This document shows, piece by piece, positions 22,804 to 35,135 of a stretch of 64,000 bases of DNA. Origin of the DNA: Vermamoeba vermiformis (lineage: Eukaryota > Tubulinea > Echinamoebida); assembly GCA_045837725.1 (NCBI GenBank), contig JBEWZL010000102.1, forward strand, positions 62,001 to 126,000, read 5' to 3'. Positions within the stretch are counted from its first letter, which is position 1, and each line of letters starts with the position of its first letter. The notes below the pieces were generated by a model. It did no database searches. It was not told the DNA's origin and saw only the letters and a list, made by a program, of their open reading frames with translations. The position numbers were made by a program, and so were the translations under genes.

Positions 22804-23095
22804 TTGTGTTTGTTTAGTTTTGCGCAGGAAAGGAATGAAAAAAAAGGAGCAAAGAACAACCTCAAGGCGGGACAAAGGCCGAAATTTGCGTGCACGTTAC
22901 TGCCTGCCTGGTGTGTTTAAAATCGCGCAATACCAGCACCATCAAAGCACAGGGACAGGTACCGCTGTCAATCGAAATCTCACCGGCAAAATTCGGAAAA
23001 ATAAGTGACATGATGTTGAAACTTCCAGATCAAAAAAAAGATGTAATTGAGCTGGTATTGCATTAAAATGCATGGCAAACGAGCAAAAAATGAAT

Positions 23096-23167
23096 TCCGA
23101 TACCGGGAGTCGAACCCGGGGCCCCTGGGTGAAAACCAGAAATGTTAACCGCCTACACCATATCGGA
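23096..23167 (-). tRNA. tRNA-Glu (TTC)
   Basis: Minus strand starts TCCGATATGGTGTAGGCGG and ends CCGGGTTCGACTCCCGG plus TATCGGA. Anticodon loop TTTTCAC (anticodon TTC) lies between TCTGG and CCAGG. A T6 run downstream fits a Pol III terminator. It differs from the two CTC copies in the D arm and anticodon arm, so it is a separate gene. Confidence 0.92.
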
Positions 23168-23534
23168 TTTGATTGTTCGCCCTCTCGCGACCTACTTGAT
23201 CTCGTCCGGAAGTAAAAAGAAAGAGAGATTTTTCCTTCTTCCCGCCACGCATTTTATGTTAGAATTTGCGCGATATCGTGCTGTTTTAATACTTATAGGT
23301 CCAATCGATGGTTTATCGTCGTTATTGTGTGGCCCAACTTTTTAGCGAAGAAAAAGTAACCGTTGTGGGAAATCATTTTGTTTTCCTTTTTTGAACAGAC
23401 TACCATACACCACGTTTGTTTAAAGAACCCAACGTATAGTTGTTATATAATTATTTGTACATAGTCAATCAGCTTGTATTATATTGTTTATGAAAACGAT
23501 CTAAATCAGACCAAATCTACAATCTACGCAAGAA
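23168..23534. other. Intergenic, upstream of CTD phosphatase
   Basis: AT-rich, with no open frame I would support. It holds the promoter of the gene starting at 23535 and flanking DNA of the tRNA. Confidence 0.35.
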
Positions 23535-25784
23535 ATGGAAGATATGCAATCGCCAACCAAGATAGCAACGAAAAAGAGGAAGCATGATGATATAGAGGAG
23601 GACACTGAAGAAACAAGTGCGAACGGAGGTGACATCGCGACCGCACCAGATTCACCAACTAAAAAAGCACTCAACATGATCGCAGCTTCATTTCATACAT
23701 TAAAAAAATTAGTGTGGTCCGATGGGGATAAAGACGAGGTAAGATTCGCCAGTTACTTTTTCTTTGCCCAAATCCACATCAACGATAAATTCAGAAGGTC
23801 TAATTTTCAGTCAACTTTTGAAAATTATTGAACGCATAAAATCCTTATTCAATCACATTGATGCAGTGCTGTCGTCAATTTCTTAGAATTTTATAAAGCA
23901 CAGAAGGCGTTCTGTGGATCGGATCCTACAGATCTACAAGCCATTTTTTGTATCTTTGTTGTTATTGCAAAATATTGTTTTATTTATTTCCTTAATCGCG
24001 AGTTTAAGAGTTAAAGACTGATTCTTTTCTTGGGGATTCAGGGATCTTCTCAAAATAATAATAATGTCGAGGCACACCCACCTCCTGCGAAGAAACAGAA
24101 GCGCGCTCATGCTACCGACGGAGCTAGCTTCATTACTTCTAGTCCACAAAAGGTTAAGAAAGTTACTCAGGTCCAGACAGGTAACTCCGAATCTTTTTAA
24201 TTTATCGGTCCCATTAAGGTCAATATTAATGTATACTTTTTATATTAGTCGATGTAAATACAGTTAAGACGACGATAATACCGCCTGGAGAGGACGATGA
24301 AAATAGTTTAAGTTCGAGCATGGAAGAAACATTATTCTCGCCTGGCTTTAAAGCAATTACACAAAGAAAAGGTAACTAGAGAATTTTTATTATAAATGCA
24401 CGATAAATAATAACGACGGTGAATTACAGAAACTGAAAAAGTTAAGGCGGTCACGAAGACGGAGTTACAATCAACAGAAACATTAGCAGACTCCATCGGC
24501 GACAACGAGGAAGAAAATAGCGAAGAAAGTTTTAATATATTGCAGCCAGAATATATTGACGCATTGAGATCATTTACACAAACTGGCTACATCGAGGTTG
24601 AAGAGGAAGAAGAAGAGGAGGAATTTGATTCGTACGTAATCATCTGAAGCTATGAATATGACAATCGTAGTACTAATAATATGACTTTGATAATAGATAC
24701 ACATTCATTAAGAGTCTACCGCCGTACAAGCCGCAAAAGTTTTCACAGTTAGCTCTGCCGCCGAAACAATCGCAAGCCAAAGTGACCCTGGTAAGTGATA
24801 GACATGAGATATTAGTAACGTGCAACGATCGCGGCAAAAGAGCACGTTGGGATAACGAACTAGAGGGCAACAAAGAGAAGCGAAAAGAGATGAAAGTGGT
24901 GAGGACACGATGGGAGCATAAAGATGTGAAAACGACGCTCAACCATTCCGATATGGTGTAGGCGGCAGCACACATGGCTCTCACCCATGAAACCCGGGTT
25001 CGACTCCCGGTATCGGAATTTGTTTTTTGCCTTTTTGCTCGGCTCTCTTCCTTTGTTGCTTCATTTTTTTAACTCCTTTTCTTTTTGCTCATTAACTGAC
25101 CAATGTTTTGTTTCAGGTTCTTGACTTGGATGAAACACTTGTTCATTGCAGTTTGGATCCGATTCCAAACCCAGATGTGACATTCGAAGTTCCTTTCGAT
25201 GGAGTGTCTTATGAAGTGCATGTTCGCAAACGACCTTTCTTTGAGCACTTCTTGGCTGAAGTGTCGCAGGTGTTTGAAGTGGTTGTCTTCACTGCATCAC
25301 AAAAGGTATGTGATTAGATCTCACGATTTCGCGCTGTTGTTCGTCCTGTGGTCTTTGCTCACGCCTTTGTTAGGTCTATGCTGATCGCCTATTGGACATC
25401 TTGGACCCTAAGCGAGAACACATTCATCACCGCATATTCAGAGACTCGTGCGTCATTGTCAGTGGTAACTATTTGAAGGATCTCAACGTCCTTGGTCGAG
25501 ATCTGTCCAAAGTCATTATCGTCGATAATTCTCCACACGTATTTGGCTATCAATTAGAGAACGGTATCCCCATCGAGACTTGGTTTGACGATCCGACAGA
25601 TCGAGAGCTGCCGAAGCTACTGCCATTCTTAAAGAAGCTTGTGGATGTCGATGATGTTAGGCCGCATATTAAGAGTGAATTCAAGCTCGAAGACAAAGTC
25701 AAGGCTGCTAAGTGGACTCAGCTCTACACATTCGAATACGAGTCAGACGGATCAGATTCGGATAATCCGGGAGGAGAAGAATGA
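23535..25784 (+). CDS. CTD small-phosphatase (SCP/CTDSPL2-like, HAD family)
   Basis: Nuclear-type HAD phosphatase acting on phosphoserine, as known for RNA polymerase II CTD and related substrates. The N-terminal half is low complexity and acidic with nuclear-like basic clusters ([17 protein letters not shown]) and [13 protein letters not shown]. The catalytic core starts at 25117 with [15 protein letters not shown] (nucleophile DLDET), then [25 protein letters not shown], and in the last exon [20 protein letters not shown] (DNSP motif) and [16 protein letters not shown]. Seven exons, ending at 25784. The intron 24791-25116 (about 326 nt, far longer than its neighbours) contains a tRNA gene in the same orientation. 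Confidence 0.9.
24947..25017 (+). tRNA. tRNA-Glu (CTC) nested in an intron
   Basis: Starts TCCGATATGGTGTAGGCGGC and ends CGACTCCCGGTATCGGA, with anticodon loop CTCTCAC in a 5-bp stem. A T6 run follows at about 25020. It lies in sense orientation in the intron directly before the catalytic exon of the CTD phosphatase. It is the parent or sister of the copy at 19255-19325. Confidence 0.94.
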
Positions 25785-25969
25785 CTCTAATAACAAAAAT
25801 ATATTATATATAGTATTATCACCCACATTTTTGTTCCATACTGTAAATTTTGCCAATAGACGTCAGATGTGGCGTCAAAACGAAAAAATCAAATAAAGCT
25901 TGTAGCACGGTAAATTAACAGCATATAATAACTAATTTATTTACAAACAATGCAAGTTATGTCTACCGC

Positions 25970-27232
25970 TCAATCGTCCTCTTCTTTGGCCTCTAAGCGA
26001 TCGGATCGGTAAGTGACATTCGGTTGAATAAAGAAAAAAATTTGATCTTACCGTTCAACATGTGCACAATGCGCGGGAATGCAGCAACATCAGCTGGCGT
26101 TTGACCGTCGTTATTTTTAGCACTGACTGAAGCACCAGACTCGATCAGAATTTGTACCACTCGTTCTTGGCCTTCTGCGCTTGCAATGTGAAGTGGCGTC
26201 TATAAATATCCAAGCGTTAATTATGTGGACTTTAATACATTACTCTATATGCAACAATAACGAGGAAGATTTGAGAATTTTGTTCCCACGTACCTCGCCA
26301 ATTTTGTTCGCGGCACGAACTCGAGCACCCTTTTTGATCAAAAATGATACAATCTCCTCATCACCCTTCATCACCGCTCTAGTGTATTATAGTTAGAGGT
26401 GTCGGCTATGAGATATATCATAACTTGTTTACTATACCTGTGCAAGGCTGTGTTACCGAGGTCATCGGCAACATTGAGCTGCGCACCTGCTTGTACCAAC
26501 AATTTTACTATTTCTTTGTTTCCTAGTACAGTCATATTAGTATATACTATAATAGGCATCAAGTAATAATAAATAATTACCTTTGCTGCAAGCATAGTGC
26601 AACGCAGTCCTAAAAATAAATTGTTAGATCCGATCCAAGTTTGACCTCGAAATTTCTCAAATAGTAGTATTTAATGAATATATCTTATTATATATATTGT
26701 ACCTATGGTTATCAGTGAACTCTTCAACACTCGCGTTCTTGCTGAGCAATAATTTGATAACATTAAGGTGGCCAGCGCTCGCAGCTGAAATTAACGGTGT
26801 CCATCCTAGCAATTTTAATTAGTATATTAATTCTGACTCGTATTGGTAATAATTATAATTAATAAAAATGACCACGCAAAGTTTTGTCAGATCCAATTTC
26901 ATGAACAAGTGCTTCATACCTGATTCATCTACGACGTTGACATTTGCACCACGTTCTAATAATGCCTCGACAACGGTATTTTGGCCCTTTGCACAGGCCC
27001 AATGCAGTGCGGTGCGCTGATCGGCATCTGAAAATTTGTTAATTCAGCACAACAATTTTAGATAATTATACTAAGGCTATTTTACGCGTATTTGTTGCAT
27101 ATATATATAATATTTACCTTTGTCATCAATTTTGTATTTGTTGTTGTCGAGAGCTGAAATTATTCTCTCCACATCTCCCGTCTGAGCTGCGTCCCAGATG
27201 TTGCCAGGGTCTTTAACACCAAAAAATGACAT
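25970..27232 (-). CDS. PSMD10: Gankyrin-like ankyrin protein (PSMD10)
   Basis: Start at 27232 (MSFFGVKDPGNIWDAAQTGD), stop at 25970. Ankyrin repeats follow one another on short exons: ADQRTALHWACAKGQNTVVE, SGWTPLISAASAGHLNVIKL, NHRTALHYACSKGNKEIVKL, LGNTALHRAVMKGDEEIVSF, IGETPLHIASAEGQERVVQI and NDGQTPADVA. About seven repeats in roughly 230 residues and the motif order match the 26S proteasome assembly chaperone gankyrin/Nas6. The C-terminus is acidic (AKEEDD). It is convergent with the CTD phosphatase, with about 185 bp between stops. Confidence 0.88.
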
Positions 27233-27496
27233 AAGTACACGTCTGTTACTCTGTATCGAAGAAAGAGCTGATTGGTAAATTCAAAAATTGAAGTTTGAAC
27301 CAGCAAGACTAGAAAAAAACCGCGAATTTGCAAATTTAAAATATTTTCTTTTTTCTTTTTTTTTCTTATATAGCCGCAATATTATTTTCGGAGTTGATCC
27401 TTTTGTAATCTTTTTCTTTGGAATATAGACCTGGTAATAAGTAAATCCTTCATTAATACAGAGCTTTTTCGAAAGATAATTTAATGAAGTACACGC

Positions 27497-27943
27497 TTAC
27501 AAAGACTTCTTATGAGTATCAATTACTTTTCGCTTTACCAGCCACCATGAGACGTGTCCCGGACCTCCAACTCCCTCCATGATAAAAGTTGGATCGACCA
27601 AAATTTGAAAATTCTGTTGGTTCTTCTCAAGCTCCGCTTTCGTGATATAAATATTATTCTCGAATAAGTGGCGGTGTCGCGACATTCTTTTGTAATCTTC
27701 GCTCGTATATTTAATTATTCTGTTCTCATAAAAAATGTATTTACCAAAGTAATCGGATAGCGGTGGTGTGAGTATGACTACATTGTCGCCAAAATGTCTT
27801 CCTTCTCCGTCGTATATACGCACTCTCCATTCATCTTGCAGTTCAACTTCGCTGGGCTGAGTCATCTGGGTGCAATCCTCGCTCGATCGCTCGAGCTCAC
27901 TAAGTGATGAGTTTGAAGAATAGCTAATTCTGTTGACTATCAT
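27497..27943 (-). CDS. Small intronless hypothetical protein
   Basis: Single frame of 148 residues starting MIVNRISYSSNSSLSELERS. The Ser-rich N-terminus is followed by a compact segment (DEWRVRIYDGEGRHFGDNVV ... YFGKYIFYENRIIKY ... NNIYITKAELEKN ... GHVSWWLVKRK). Composition is coding-like and no family is recognised. Confidence 0.55.
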   Translation of the reverse strand: MIVNRISYSSNSSLSELERSSEDCTQMTQPSEVELQDEWRVRIYDGEGRHFGDNVVILTPPLSDYFGKYIFYENRIIKYTSEDYKRMSRHRHLFENNIYITKAELEKNQQNFQILVDPTFIMEGVGGPGHVSWWLVKRKVIDTHKKSL

Positions 27944-29877
27944 TTCGTTGTTTAGAATAAGACTAGCACACTAGAATTTCCTCAAGTGCCGTTCAAGAAA
28001 ATGTTCTAACCGAAAATTGCCACGGGATGGAAAATTCGTGGTTTTAAAGCGCGTTTTGCCGTACAAATGTGCCACCGGTGGAAAAAATGCAGTACAAAAG
28101 CGAATTTGTACTCGTCGTCTTTCTATAGATAGAAGACGAAATTATTCGTAAATACATAGAGTCCTCTTAGGCGTCTCCTGTGCCCTTACTGCATCGATTA
28201 CGTACTATCTAACGCCCGCGGAGAAGATTCGACCTCTGCGTCGCATACAGCCGCTATTCAATTAACGGAGAGTGGTTCGTCCTACCAGATGTGCGCGATA
28301 TATGGAGTGCTGAGGCAACATGTGGGCGACAACTTTTAGTCTTCTGTGACTTCTGCTTGCGTAATACCTACGCTAAACTTCTTGCGAGCCTACTCGTGCC
28401 ATTCTTACGACGAAGAAGAGCGAAGGATCGTCACAGGCAGTTAGCATCGTCTCTTCTTTTGGCTAGTTGGACCTCGTTGAATGGAAGTGCATCCTCCAGG
28501 CTCAACCTGCTCGCTACCGTTTTGCTCGAACTGTTCCAATCGGAATAATGTCATTAGATGAATTAAACTCTACTACTTGTTTAGCAATATGATAGAATAT
28601 AATATTAGTACACTACGAGAAATTTTGTTGCGCACTGAATGGAATAGCTAAGATAGAGAATATTGCTTATAGTGGAAAGTTTAAAAATGTATCGAGGAAA
28701 CGCACTTAATTGCTTTTATCAACTCGCGGAGAATCTAAGATAGTTAATTCTAATGGAGGCCATATTGTATTAATCGAATTATTCAGATCTACGCGTTGAT
28801 GGCCAGAGGATGTCAAACTTCAACTCCGACTATCAGTTTCTAGGTTTGTAGTTGATTTTATATTCAGTACGGTATTAAGGAGATTAATCCGCATGCAGGT
28901 CAACCAGATTTGGAGGAAGCCGTTGTCTCCGATGATCATGACATTTCTTTCGCTCTGAACGAGGATTTCTGTAAGCTGATCTGTTCTAGTTAATTCAAAT
29001 TTTAAATTGATTAAACGTCCTCTGTCTCCAAAGGGCTCGAAATGGAGCCAAATCCGCTTAAGTCTTGCAATTTGGGCTTTGGCAATTTTAAAATATAGAT
29101 AATTGCGCATTCATCCTATCAAGTTATTTAATTTATATATATAAATTTACTATATTGTTCAGTCGGGTTGAGTTTTAATGGAAGCAATTGTCATAAAATT
29201 TGGGTCGGAGACCATCCCATCGGGCTGCTCTTGCTAAAACAGATAGATATGTTCATATATTTTATTGTTCGATGGTACATACTAGCCTTAGCTTCCGCTA
29301 TTGAAGGCAAGCGAGGGATCAGTATACGTTTCAAGTTGCCAATCAACGTGGCTATTATTCAATTGATGTTAAATAATACCTTTAAGTTGATAGCAGCAAG
29401 TGAGGTAGAAAGAGCATCGCCGGAACGAGCCTAACTTAATTTTGAATTTTGTCCGTAAATCGCAGATCCAGATGGGATACTAATCTGTTTTTACACGTCT
29501 GAACATTTTTTTTGCTTTTAGAAATTAGCTGGACAAATTGTTGTACCTCAATGAGGGAGCTAATTCTCTTTTAATCAAAATATTTTGCGATATTTGATTC
29601 CCAGCACGTAACAATTAGTGCTGGGTAGCTAGTGAGGTCCAATATTTGATACTTGAAGAGATTTAGATAATATCCACTGAGTGTAATTAAATTAAATTGA
29701 TAATCAATGAAAGTCGAGAAAGTTATTGGATGGCGGAGTAAAGCCAATTATTCGTAAATTTCAAAAGCCTGAAAAGTTAGCAATTTATACCTTTAAAACT
29801 CATTCCGACTTTAAAACAAAAGCGAGTACTAATACTTTTTACAGCAGATTTACCAAATCCGAACAGAAATTGCCAAT
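27944..29877. other. Long gene-poor stretch
   Basis: About 1.9 kb without a convincing gene. The part from about 28130 to 28560 is clearly more GC-rich than its surroundings. Frames of 85-96 codons occur on both strands (28291-28548 plus, 28820-29110 minus, 29168-29434 plus) but have no recognisable motifs or consistent splice sites. It could hold a decayed mobile element or a lineage-specific gene. Confidence 0.4.
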
Positions 29878-30735
29878 GTGAATGCTCTTCCTGGATCGAT
29901 GGTAAATACATACATACTATGTTTCATCTTCATTGTGTTAACAACTGAAATAGAACTGTCCAATGCAGCGGATGAAATTTCTACTTCCGGTTTCGCTTTC
30001 AACATCGATTCCTCTGCTGAATGCATTTGGCCAAGCTCTCAAAACACTGCAAACATGGAATTGCAATCTAACCTGGAGTACGTTGAGACGAATGACGCGC
30101 CGTTTGTCGGCTCCGAAGCCTCTCCCGTGCAACGTTGTTCCACCATGCCAGGCGTAGTAGGGCACTCTATCGCAACAGAATCAGTTCACTTGGATCGAGG
30201 AATGGGATACTTCACAGTTGCCCAGTTTGAGCACCTAAGGGCACAAAATGATCAAATCATAGCCCTGATCCAGAATCTCACTCAAAAAGTCTCCGTACAA
30301 CAAAGTTTGGAACAAATGCCATTCCCTATTGAAAGGGTTTGGACAAATTCAGAAGTTGACAGGTTGGTTTCGAATCCCAAAGCGCTTGATGAAGAAGCCA
30401 TGCCAGCGGAACCGAATGTATGTTTTTTGCGCAAGATAGGAAGAGCAAAACGTAAGTCATACATTCAATGGCACGACTTCAGTATACAGCTACACCGGAT
30501 TGTTTTATGTGGATTAGTCGAAGAAAAGATCCTTGGGGCAAAGCAACTTAACATCCACAAAGACTTGCGAGATAGCGAATACTGGGTGGTCTTAGATGAA
30601 ACCTCAGCAAAAGCATTCCGAGCGAAGGTCAGAAGAAGAGGTTGGTACTTTTCTCTCTTCTACCTTACCTCCGCAGGTGTCTTTAAGTCTCCATACTTTA
30701 ACATATGCAGCTCTAAGGCGACAGTTAGAACTTAA
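29878..30735 (+). CDS. Hypothetical protein, possible signal peptide
   Basis: Open frame of 285 codons. MVNTYILCFIFIVLTTEIEL near the start looks like a signal peptide or anchor. The middle has a heptad-like helix (FTVAQFEHLRAQNDQIIALI), and the end is basic (RKIGRAKRKSYIQWHDFSIQ ... AFRAKVRRRGWYF). The length and lack of stops favour coding, but no family is recognised. The gene structure is uncertain; a 36-nt GT-AG segment near 30640 could be an in-frame intron. Confidence 0.4.
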   Translation: MNALPGSMVNTYILCFIFIVLTTEIELSNAADEISTSGFAFNIDSSAECIWPSSQNTANMELQSNLEYVETNDAPFVGSEASPVQRCSTMPGVVGHSIATESVHLDRGMGYFTVAQFEHLRAQNDQIIALIQNLTQKVSVQQSLEQMPFPIERVWTNSEVDRLVSNPKALDEEAMPAEPNVCFLRKIGRAKRKSYIQWHDFSIQLHRIVLCGLVEEKILGAKQLNIHKDLRDSEYWVVLDETSAKAFRAKVRRRGWYFSLFYLTSAGVFKSPYFNICSSKATVRT

Positions 30736-30792
30736 CAATGTACATTTGTAAATAGTTCAAACATTAAATTTTGGTTTTTATTGTTGACGGCA

Positions 30793-32838
30793 CTAGGTAC
30801 GATACAAAACACGCCTCTTAATATCCACGCTAAATCGTTCAGGCTGATATGTTAAGCTCCATTTTGTCACGAGTGGTACTCTGTCGCTGCACGAGAACTC
30901 GAATTGATGCAACAACCGAGCGGCTGTAACGCTCATGTCTATATCAAATGAATAATATTCCTATACTAAGAGGCACCTATAACGTAGTACTTACTTAGTT
31001 TAGCCAACTGAGTGCCAGCACAGACGCGTTTGCCAATGCCAAATGGCATGAACGCAGCGTCACTCTCGCTGTTGTTGATGAATCGTTCGGGCTTAAAAGC
31101 ACTGGGATCTTGCCACACCGATGGATTGTGACCGAGACCAGGAAAGTTAATCCAGACTACTGACTACAAAGGAATAAAAATTGGGTCAGATCCGCTGACT
31201 CGGTCGAGATCGTGAACTTACGTCTTTTGGAATATGATAGCCTTGTATCGTAGTGTCGCTAGATGTTAACCGAGGCAAGCCTAGTCCCACAGGCGTCATT
31301 CTCATGCACTGCAAATATTGATTAGAAACGCCGTGTAATCAGATTAACGTAAATTACCTCTTTGATTGCAGCTTCCAAATAAGGCAATTTAGCTTCGGTG
31401 AACGTGTTGAACTTAATCTCGTCAACGTCTTTAATAACAGTTCGAAGTTCTTGAGCGATTTTGTTCTGTGCTTCAGGGTGTTGACACAACAACAGTAAGA
31501 GCCACTCGATAGTCGCGGCGGTAGTGTCAGATCCAGCCAACACGACGTCTTTCAACAGGTACTTGATGTCATCGGGAGTCGCGAATAAGTCTTTCTCGGT
31601 CTGTTCGATATCCATGAGCATGTCAAGGAAGTCACGCGGTCTGAGATGAAGTGTCATTAGTTCAAGTGTCAAAGTGTCAAAGTGTCATTGTGAGGGTTGT
31701 ACGTACTTTGAATCTCCGCGAGTATCTTTGTGCTTTTTAATGATTTTGTCGAGAAAATCGTTTAATTTTCGATCAATATTGCGGATCTTCTGCAAATACC
31801 CTGAATCAGCCCCGATTAGCATGGCATGCTATTGCAACTAGTCTGATTGATATGTACCTTGTCCAATAGGCCCTGGCAAGTACTTCAATGGTCGAATGAA
31901 TTCAGCCAATGACGGCGCACCAATCACGACGAAGACTTCATCGATCAGTGCCAAGAACTCTCGGTCTTCAGCGGTGCTCGCTTTGTTGTGAATGTCACTC
32001 ACACGCATGTTGAAACATAGTCGTGTGATAATATTCAATGAATTTTGTTTGATGTCCTCGTGCAGTGTGGTCACCTAAACGGAACAAAAACTCAGATCCA
32101 CTTTAATTTACAAGCCCTATATTATCGATATCTTACCTTCTCGCCGCGCTCAGCAAGTTTGCTAAAGTGCGCGCAAGTTAGTCTAATCTCGTCGTAGATC
32201 TCGTGCTCGAGTTTCAAGATCGAAGACATGTTGAGCAGATGCTGGTGAGTCAATCGGCGATATCGCTTCCAGGTCTCGCCGGAGCCAAAAGACATGTCTA
32301 ATCCGTCTTTTATAAGAATTTCAAGCGCTAGGTTGATCGGTCGATTGCAAAAATTTTCGTACTGGTCAACGAATCTGTTTCCAAATTTAGAAAGTTTCTT
32401 TGAATTGATTGGCTCACACTTACGCTTCTTTTATGAACTTAGGATCGTTAAGCATAATATTGGGAGTAGATCCAAAGTTTAACTTAAAAATAGGACCAAA
32501 TTCATTCGTGTACTTAATCAGTGTTGCATAAGGATCCGCTCCTAATTGCGGAAGATTTCCTATTTAACGCGATTAGCAGTAGATTTATATGATAATATTT
32601 ATATTACCTAAAATTGGCACCGTTGATGGTCCTGGAACTGGTTTTCCAAACGCAGAGCTGCTGGATCTGCCTCCAAAAACCTAGGAAAATACTGTTATTA
32701 TTTTTTATAATATTTTGGCACGGGGTATGCCGAGCATTCGAATCTAAATTTCAAAAATAGCCAAAAGATTCTGAATTTTACCTTTTTGTAAAGGATCCAA
32801 GCAACCGCTGCGAGTGCGATGCCCAATAATGTGTTCAT
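30793..32838 (-). CDS. Cytochrome P450
   Basis: Haem-thiolate monooxygenase, probably ER-anchored: the start MNTLLGIALAAVAWILYKKV gives an N-terminal membrane helix followed by the Pro-rich hinge KPVPGPSTVPILGNLPQLGA. Other signatures: helix C WKRYRRLTHQHLL, I-helix AGSDTTAATIEW, ExxR in AAIKECMRM, the PERF-like FKPERFINN, and the haem loop PFGIGKRVCAG with the Cys ligand. About ten exons, start 32838, stop 30793-30795, near 490 residues as usual for the family. The substrate cannot be predicted; the sequence resembles CYP508/CYP2-like microsomal enzymes of amoebae. Confidence 0.9.
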
Positions 32839-33243
32839 ATTGCTCGTGCTATGGTCTAAAATAAATTAGCAAGATTTGGTCGAATTACGAAACTTGATGC
32901 CCCAAAAGGCCAATTCCAGCTTTTCATAGTTGGGGTTCCAAAAATAGCGCTTACCCAACCTTTGTTCGGTTTGCTTTCCGCATCTAAGGTTGGTTGTCAT
33001 GTGATGAATTCTAGCATAAGACCAAATTAACGATAAGGAATTTACGCAATCAAAACTTTTAAGGCAGGGCGGATCTGGATTTCGAGCTATAAAACAATTT
33101 TACTTCTTTTTACAAGGTTTTTAAATATTAACATTAACCGTGGTACAGTATCCACGAGAAATTGTACAATTATTGGAATTTAAATCAGCAGATGTAGATG
33201 TACAAACTGTATGTACATTATATGGAGAGGTTACCGTATTATC
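32839..33243. other. Intergenic between p62-like 3' end and P450 promoter
   Basis: 405 bp, AT-rich, nothing recognised beyond the expected P450 upstream region. Confidence 0.35.
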
Positions 33244-35135
33244 TTAGTGGTTCAATAACGCCTCAAATACGGCTTGCAACGATCCATTATGAGAGTTCAA
33301 TAATTGAACGTTGACGGCTACATCCGTGAATCCAGCATCCAGAAGTTCGACCAATTGCGTCGAATAAGCAAAGTCAGCAGGCACCATATACTCCTCTTTA
33401 GAGACTTCTTGTTGGTGGTGCTCTTCAATCACAGGCGCAGAGGGCTCGCAGTGTACGGAGACTTGCATGCTGTGCTGTTCGTTGGTGCTCGAGACCACTA
33501 CAGTAGTGTTGTTATTAACAGCGTCGACATCAATAGTCACAGGCTGAGAGGCTGCGTATTGATCGACGTTGACGGAGTATTCTGATTGGTGCAATCGGTT
33601 CCACAAGTGTGGGAAGTACTCCTTGTACACGGGTGGCAATTCTGGCTTGCCTGCAGCTTGATTCTTATCTTCAGCGCTCATGAGTCTTCGTTCTTCTTGT
33701 TGGTCAATGATATTGCGCATTAAAGATGATTGCCAGCTGTTCGTCTCTTCAACTTGTCGATCTTGATCCACCGAGGAGTTGTTCATGTTGACATTGTTGT
33801 TGCTCTCGGCCATAGCCTCGTGCTCAGATTCATCTCCCAACAAGTGAGCACTCTCCTCTTCACGGTCTGAAGAGCTATCCAAGACCTCGTAGTCCACAGA
33901 GCCCTTCAACATGGTGAATTCATTGATCAACTGGTTGTCGGACGCAGACAAGTGCTCGAGTCCGTCGTTCGAAATCTCGATTTGAATAGCGTTGTTATTG
34001 TCTCGAGGACTATTCTTTGAGCTTCTTAAGTGCTTTCCAAGCTTGCTAATTTTGCTGAAATATTTCTCGATCGCCTTTTTGGATTTGCTGTGGTGCTTGA
34101 GGACTTTCTTCTCCCACTTCTGGAAATACTTCTTATTCGGAGCTTGTCCGATCTTTTTGAAGTATTTCTTCGAAGGCAGCAAGCCATATTTTTCAGGGAC
34201 TTTAACTTTCAGCAACATGTGGCTAGCTGGATGCACATCCGGAATTTGTTCGCACTTCTCGCACAAATCCTAAGTAACGAATCATTAGTAAACGATTATA
34301 TATCTCGTTATAAGGCTATACTTACATAGTCAACGCATTCAAAGCATTTGTAACGGATACCAAGGATTACATTATCGCACACGTGGCAGACGGCTTCATG
34401 ATGCGGCATTAAAGCATTGTTATTGTTAGGCGCTATAATGGCATCAATATTATTATCGGCCCTATTTTCAGGAATATTAGCGGGTTCTATCTTCATCTGT
34501 TGCTCGCGAAGCACGACATCCTCAATCTGGGCCATTGAACGAGGGCTGTGAGGGGCAGTAGCGGGTCCATCAACAATAGTAATCACTGTATATGTTGGTG
34601 GATCAACGACCATCCTATTTAAAATCATAAGAATACAAGAATAACGGATGAACTTCACTTGCGTCAGCAGAAACTATTCCATCCGGACGAAATTTGAAAT
34701 AATTAAGTGTAATATAAATAATATATGACATAATAATACGTAATTTACATACTCTTCGACGGCTACTGGCTTTTCTTCCGGATTTGCTTGGTGAAGACCA
34801 GTTCCGGTGAAATTTACATTATTGTTATTCGATTGGACTGGGCTTGCGCGAGTTACTTGTGGTGACCCAGAGGCATTAACAGATATACGTAATATTGGTG
34901 GAATTTTGGCCAATGAAAGCGTAATAGCGACTTTTAATTCTTCGTCAGAGTTGATGCTGAGCAATCTGCCGTCTTCGTGTTGATATTGAACCTCACAATT
35001 ATCACACTTTAATATTCTAGCCATATTCTCTTTCAAGTCCGCAAGGGTCACGTTCTTGTTAATGCTGATGCGACGCACATCTTCGCTACCAGCCAATCTG
35101 AACTTGACCGTGATCTGACCAGCCTCGTATTGCAT
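33244..35135 (-). CDS. p62/NBR1-like selective autophagy receptor
   Basis: Three exons. The start at 35135 (MQYEAGQITVKFRLAGSEDV) opens a PB1 domain (basic VKFR, acidic YQHEDGRLLSINSDEELK). An intron with donor GTATGT leads in frame to MVVDPPTYTV. A ZZ zinc finger spans the next intron (CHVCDNVILGIRYKCFECVD, DLCEKCEQ, HPASHMLLKV). Then come a Lys-rich helical stretch, an acidic region with a possible LIR core YEVL, and a C-terminal UBA domain (STQLVELLDAGFTDVAVNVQ ... VFEALLNH). PB1-ZZ-LIR-UBA is the p62/NBR1 plan for delivering ubiquitinated cargo to autophagosomes. I see no FW/NBR1 domain, so it is closer to p62. Confidence 0.88.

Noticed and set aside
28291-29434. Three 85-96 codon frames as genes
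   Set aside because: No motifs, no consistent splice signals, and conflicting strands.
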